Of a stretch of DNA of 5,770 nucleotides, positions 5,194 through 5,770 are shown one piece after another (the first letter of the stretch is position 1; each line of letters begins with the position of its first letter). The notes beneath the pieces were generated by a model. That model had not been told where the DNA came from. It did not search any database and saw nothing but the letters and a program-made list of their open reading frames with translations. The translations under genes were made by a program, and so were the position numbers. Source of the DNA: an uncultured Flavobacteriales bacterium (lineage in GTDB: Bacteria > Bacteroidota > Bacteroidia > Flavobacteriales > Crocinitomicaceae); contig CAMLIF010000167.1 in the NCBI GenBank assembly GCA_946479985.1, positions 1 to 5,770 of the forward strand, written 5' to 3'.

Positions 5194-5770
5194 GTTCCAA
5201 AGCGATCAATGATTTTCCCGACTTTCGTTTTGCATTCTTCCCATTCTTCTTCCGGATGAGAAAGATGAGTTATTGCGCCGCCAACCATGCAGGAAATGGA
5301 TTCAGTCTTTTTATCGTAGAATAAGGTTCGAATGAGTACGTTGCTATCGAAATCTCCGTTCGGTTCAATACAGCCAATACTTCCGGAGTACCAGTTCCGT
5401 GCAGAACGTTCAATCTTTTCGGTAAGCTGAACAACCGTTTTCTTCGGAGCTCCGGTCATGGAGCCCATAGGAAACAAGGCTCTGAGAATTTCCGAAAAAG
5501 TGGTGTTTTCCTTTAAGTCACAGGAAATTGTAGAAATCAATTGATGTACAGTTTCAAACGTATGTAATGCGCTGAATTCCTCCACTTTCACACTTCCTTT
5601 GGCAGCAATCTTCGAACAATCGTTTCGAACCAGGTCAACAATCATTACGTTTTCCGTTTTGTCTTTGAAAGAAGCAAGCAGTTTTTTCTTTTGCTGTTCG
5701 TCTTCCCGAAGAGTTTTACCACGTGGAGCTGTTCCTTTAATGGGTTGGGAGGAAAGCTTGTTTCCCGTTT
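5181..5770 (-). CDS. pabB: Aminodeoxychorismate synthase component I PabB, C-terminal part (5' end outside window)
   Basis: PabB converts chorismate and ammonia to 4-amino-4-deoxychorismate, the precursor of p-aminobenzoate for folate. About 195 residues of the chorismate-binding domain are visible, entering from the right edge in frame. The first recognisable motif is SQPIKGTAPRG, with the lysine codon at 5736-5738. PIKGT with lysine is characteristic of PabB, while anthranilate and isochorismate synthases have alanine there (PIAGT), so this choice is well supported. Further motifs are ENVMIVDLVRND, FETVHQLISTI, LFPMGSMTGAPK, WYSGSIGCIEPNGDFDSNVL and VGGAITHLSHPEEEWEE, the last near the metal-binding glutamate region. 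The frame ends at TAG 5181-5183, overlapping the tilS start. Whether a lyase domain (PabC) is fused cannot be ruled out at the N-terminal side, but none follows C-terminally. Confidence 0.93.
   Translation of the reverse strand, partial: TGNKLSSQPIKGTAPRGKTLREDEQQKKKLLASFKDKTENVMIVDLVRNDCSKIAAKGSVKVEEFSALHTFETVHQLISTISCDLKENTTFSEILRALFPMGSMTGAPKKTVVQLTEKIERSARNWYSGSIGCIEPNGDFDSNVLIRTLFYDKKTESISCMVGGAITHLSHPEEEWEECKTKVGKIIDRFGTCTW

Noticed and set aside
5181..5770. Anthranilate synthase component I (TrpE) instead of PabB
   Set aside because: The motif is PIKGT with lysine, which is typical of PabB. TrpE has PIAGT.
1..5770. CRISPR array, tRNA or rRNA gene, insertion sequence, or riboswitch
   Set aside because: I saw no regularly spaced direct repeats, cloverleaf-like sequence, transposase motifs or recognisable aptamer core on either strand.

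Overview
The window looks like ordinary chromosome from a member of the Bacteroidota, probably a Flavobacteriia-type organism. The reasons are an AT-rich composition, start codons without a Shine-Dalgarno sequence, two perfect matches to the Bacteroidota -7 promoter element TAnnTTTG, and Bacteroidota-like protein sequences. A species cannot be named from this sequence alone.

All recognisable intact genes lie on the minus strand, so they read from high to low coordinates. In transcription order they are: the C-terminal part of pabB (aminodeoxychorismate synthase component I, cut by the right edge); tilS (tRNA(Ile)-lysidine synthase), overlapping pabB by 13 bases; an uncharacterised 89-residue protein; a secreted 147-residue stand-alone DsbD-alpha-like domain; full-length dsbD (687 residues) ending in a strong intrinsic terminator; and the first 135 codons of recG, cut by the left edge. 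The two Dsb genes have their own promoter and probably form an operon that passes reducing power across the inner membrane to periplasmic or exported thiol proteins. pabB and tilS are probably translationally coupled and serve folate synthesis and tRNA decoding respectively.

The 554 bases between recG and dsbD (408-961) are the only accessory-looking stretch. They hold a plus-strand antitoxin-like small gene (617-835) broken by an in-frame TGA with no toxin beside it, followed by a hairpin. A cluster of three closely spaced inverted repeats lies at 445-549.

I found no convincing previously undescribed system. The observations most worth a second look are the interrupted antitoxin-like gene, the hairpin cluster, the possibly leaderless recG transcript, the paired stand-alone and fused DsbD-alpha domains, and the conserved-looking 89-residue protein of unknown function.
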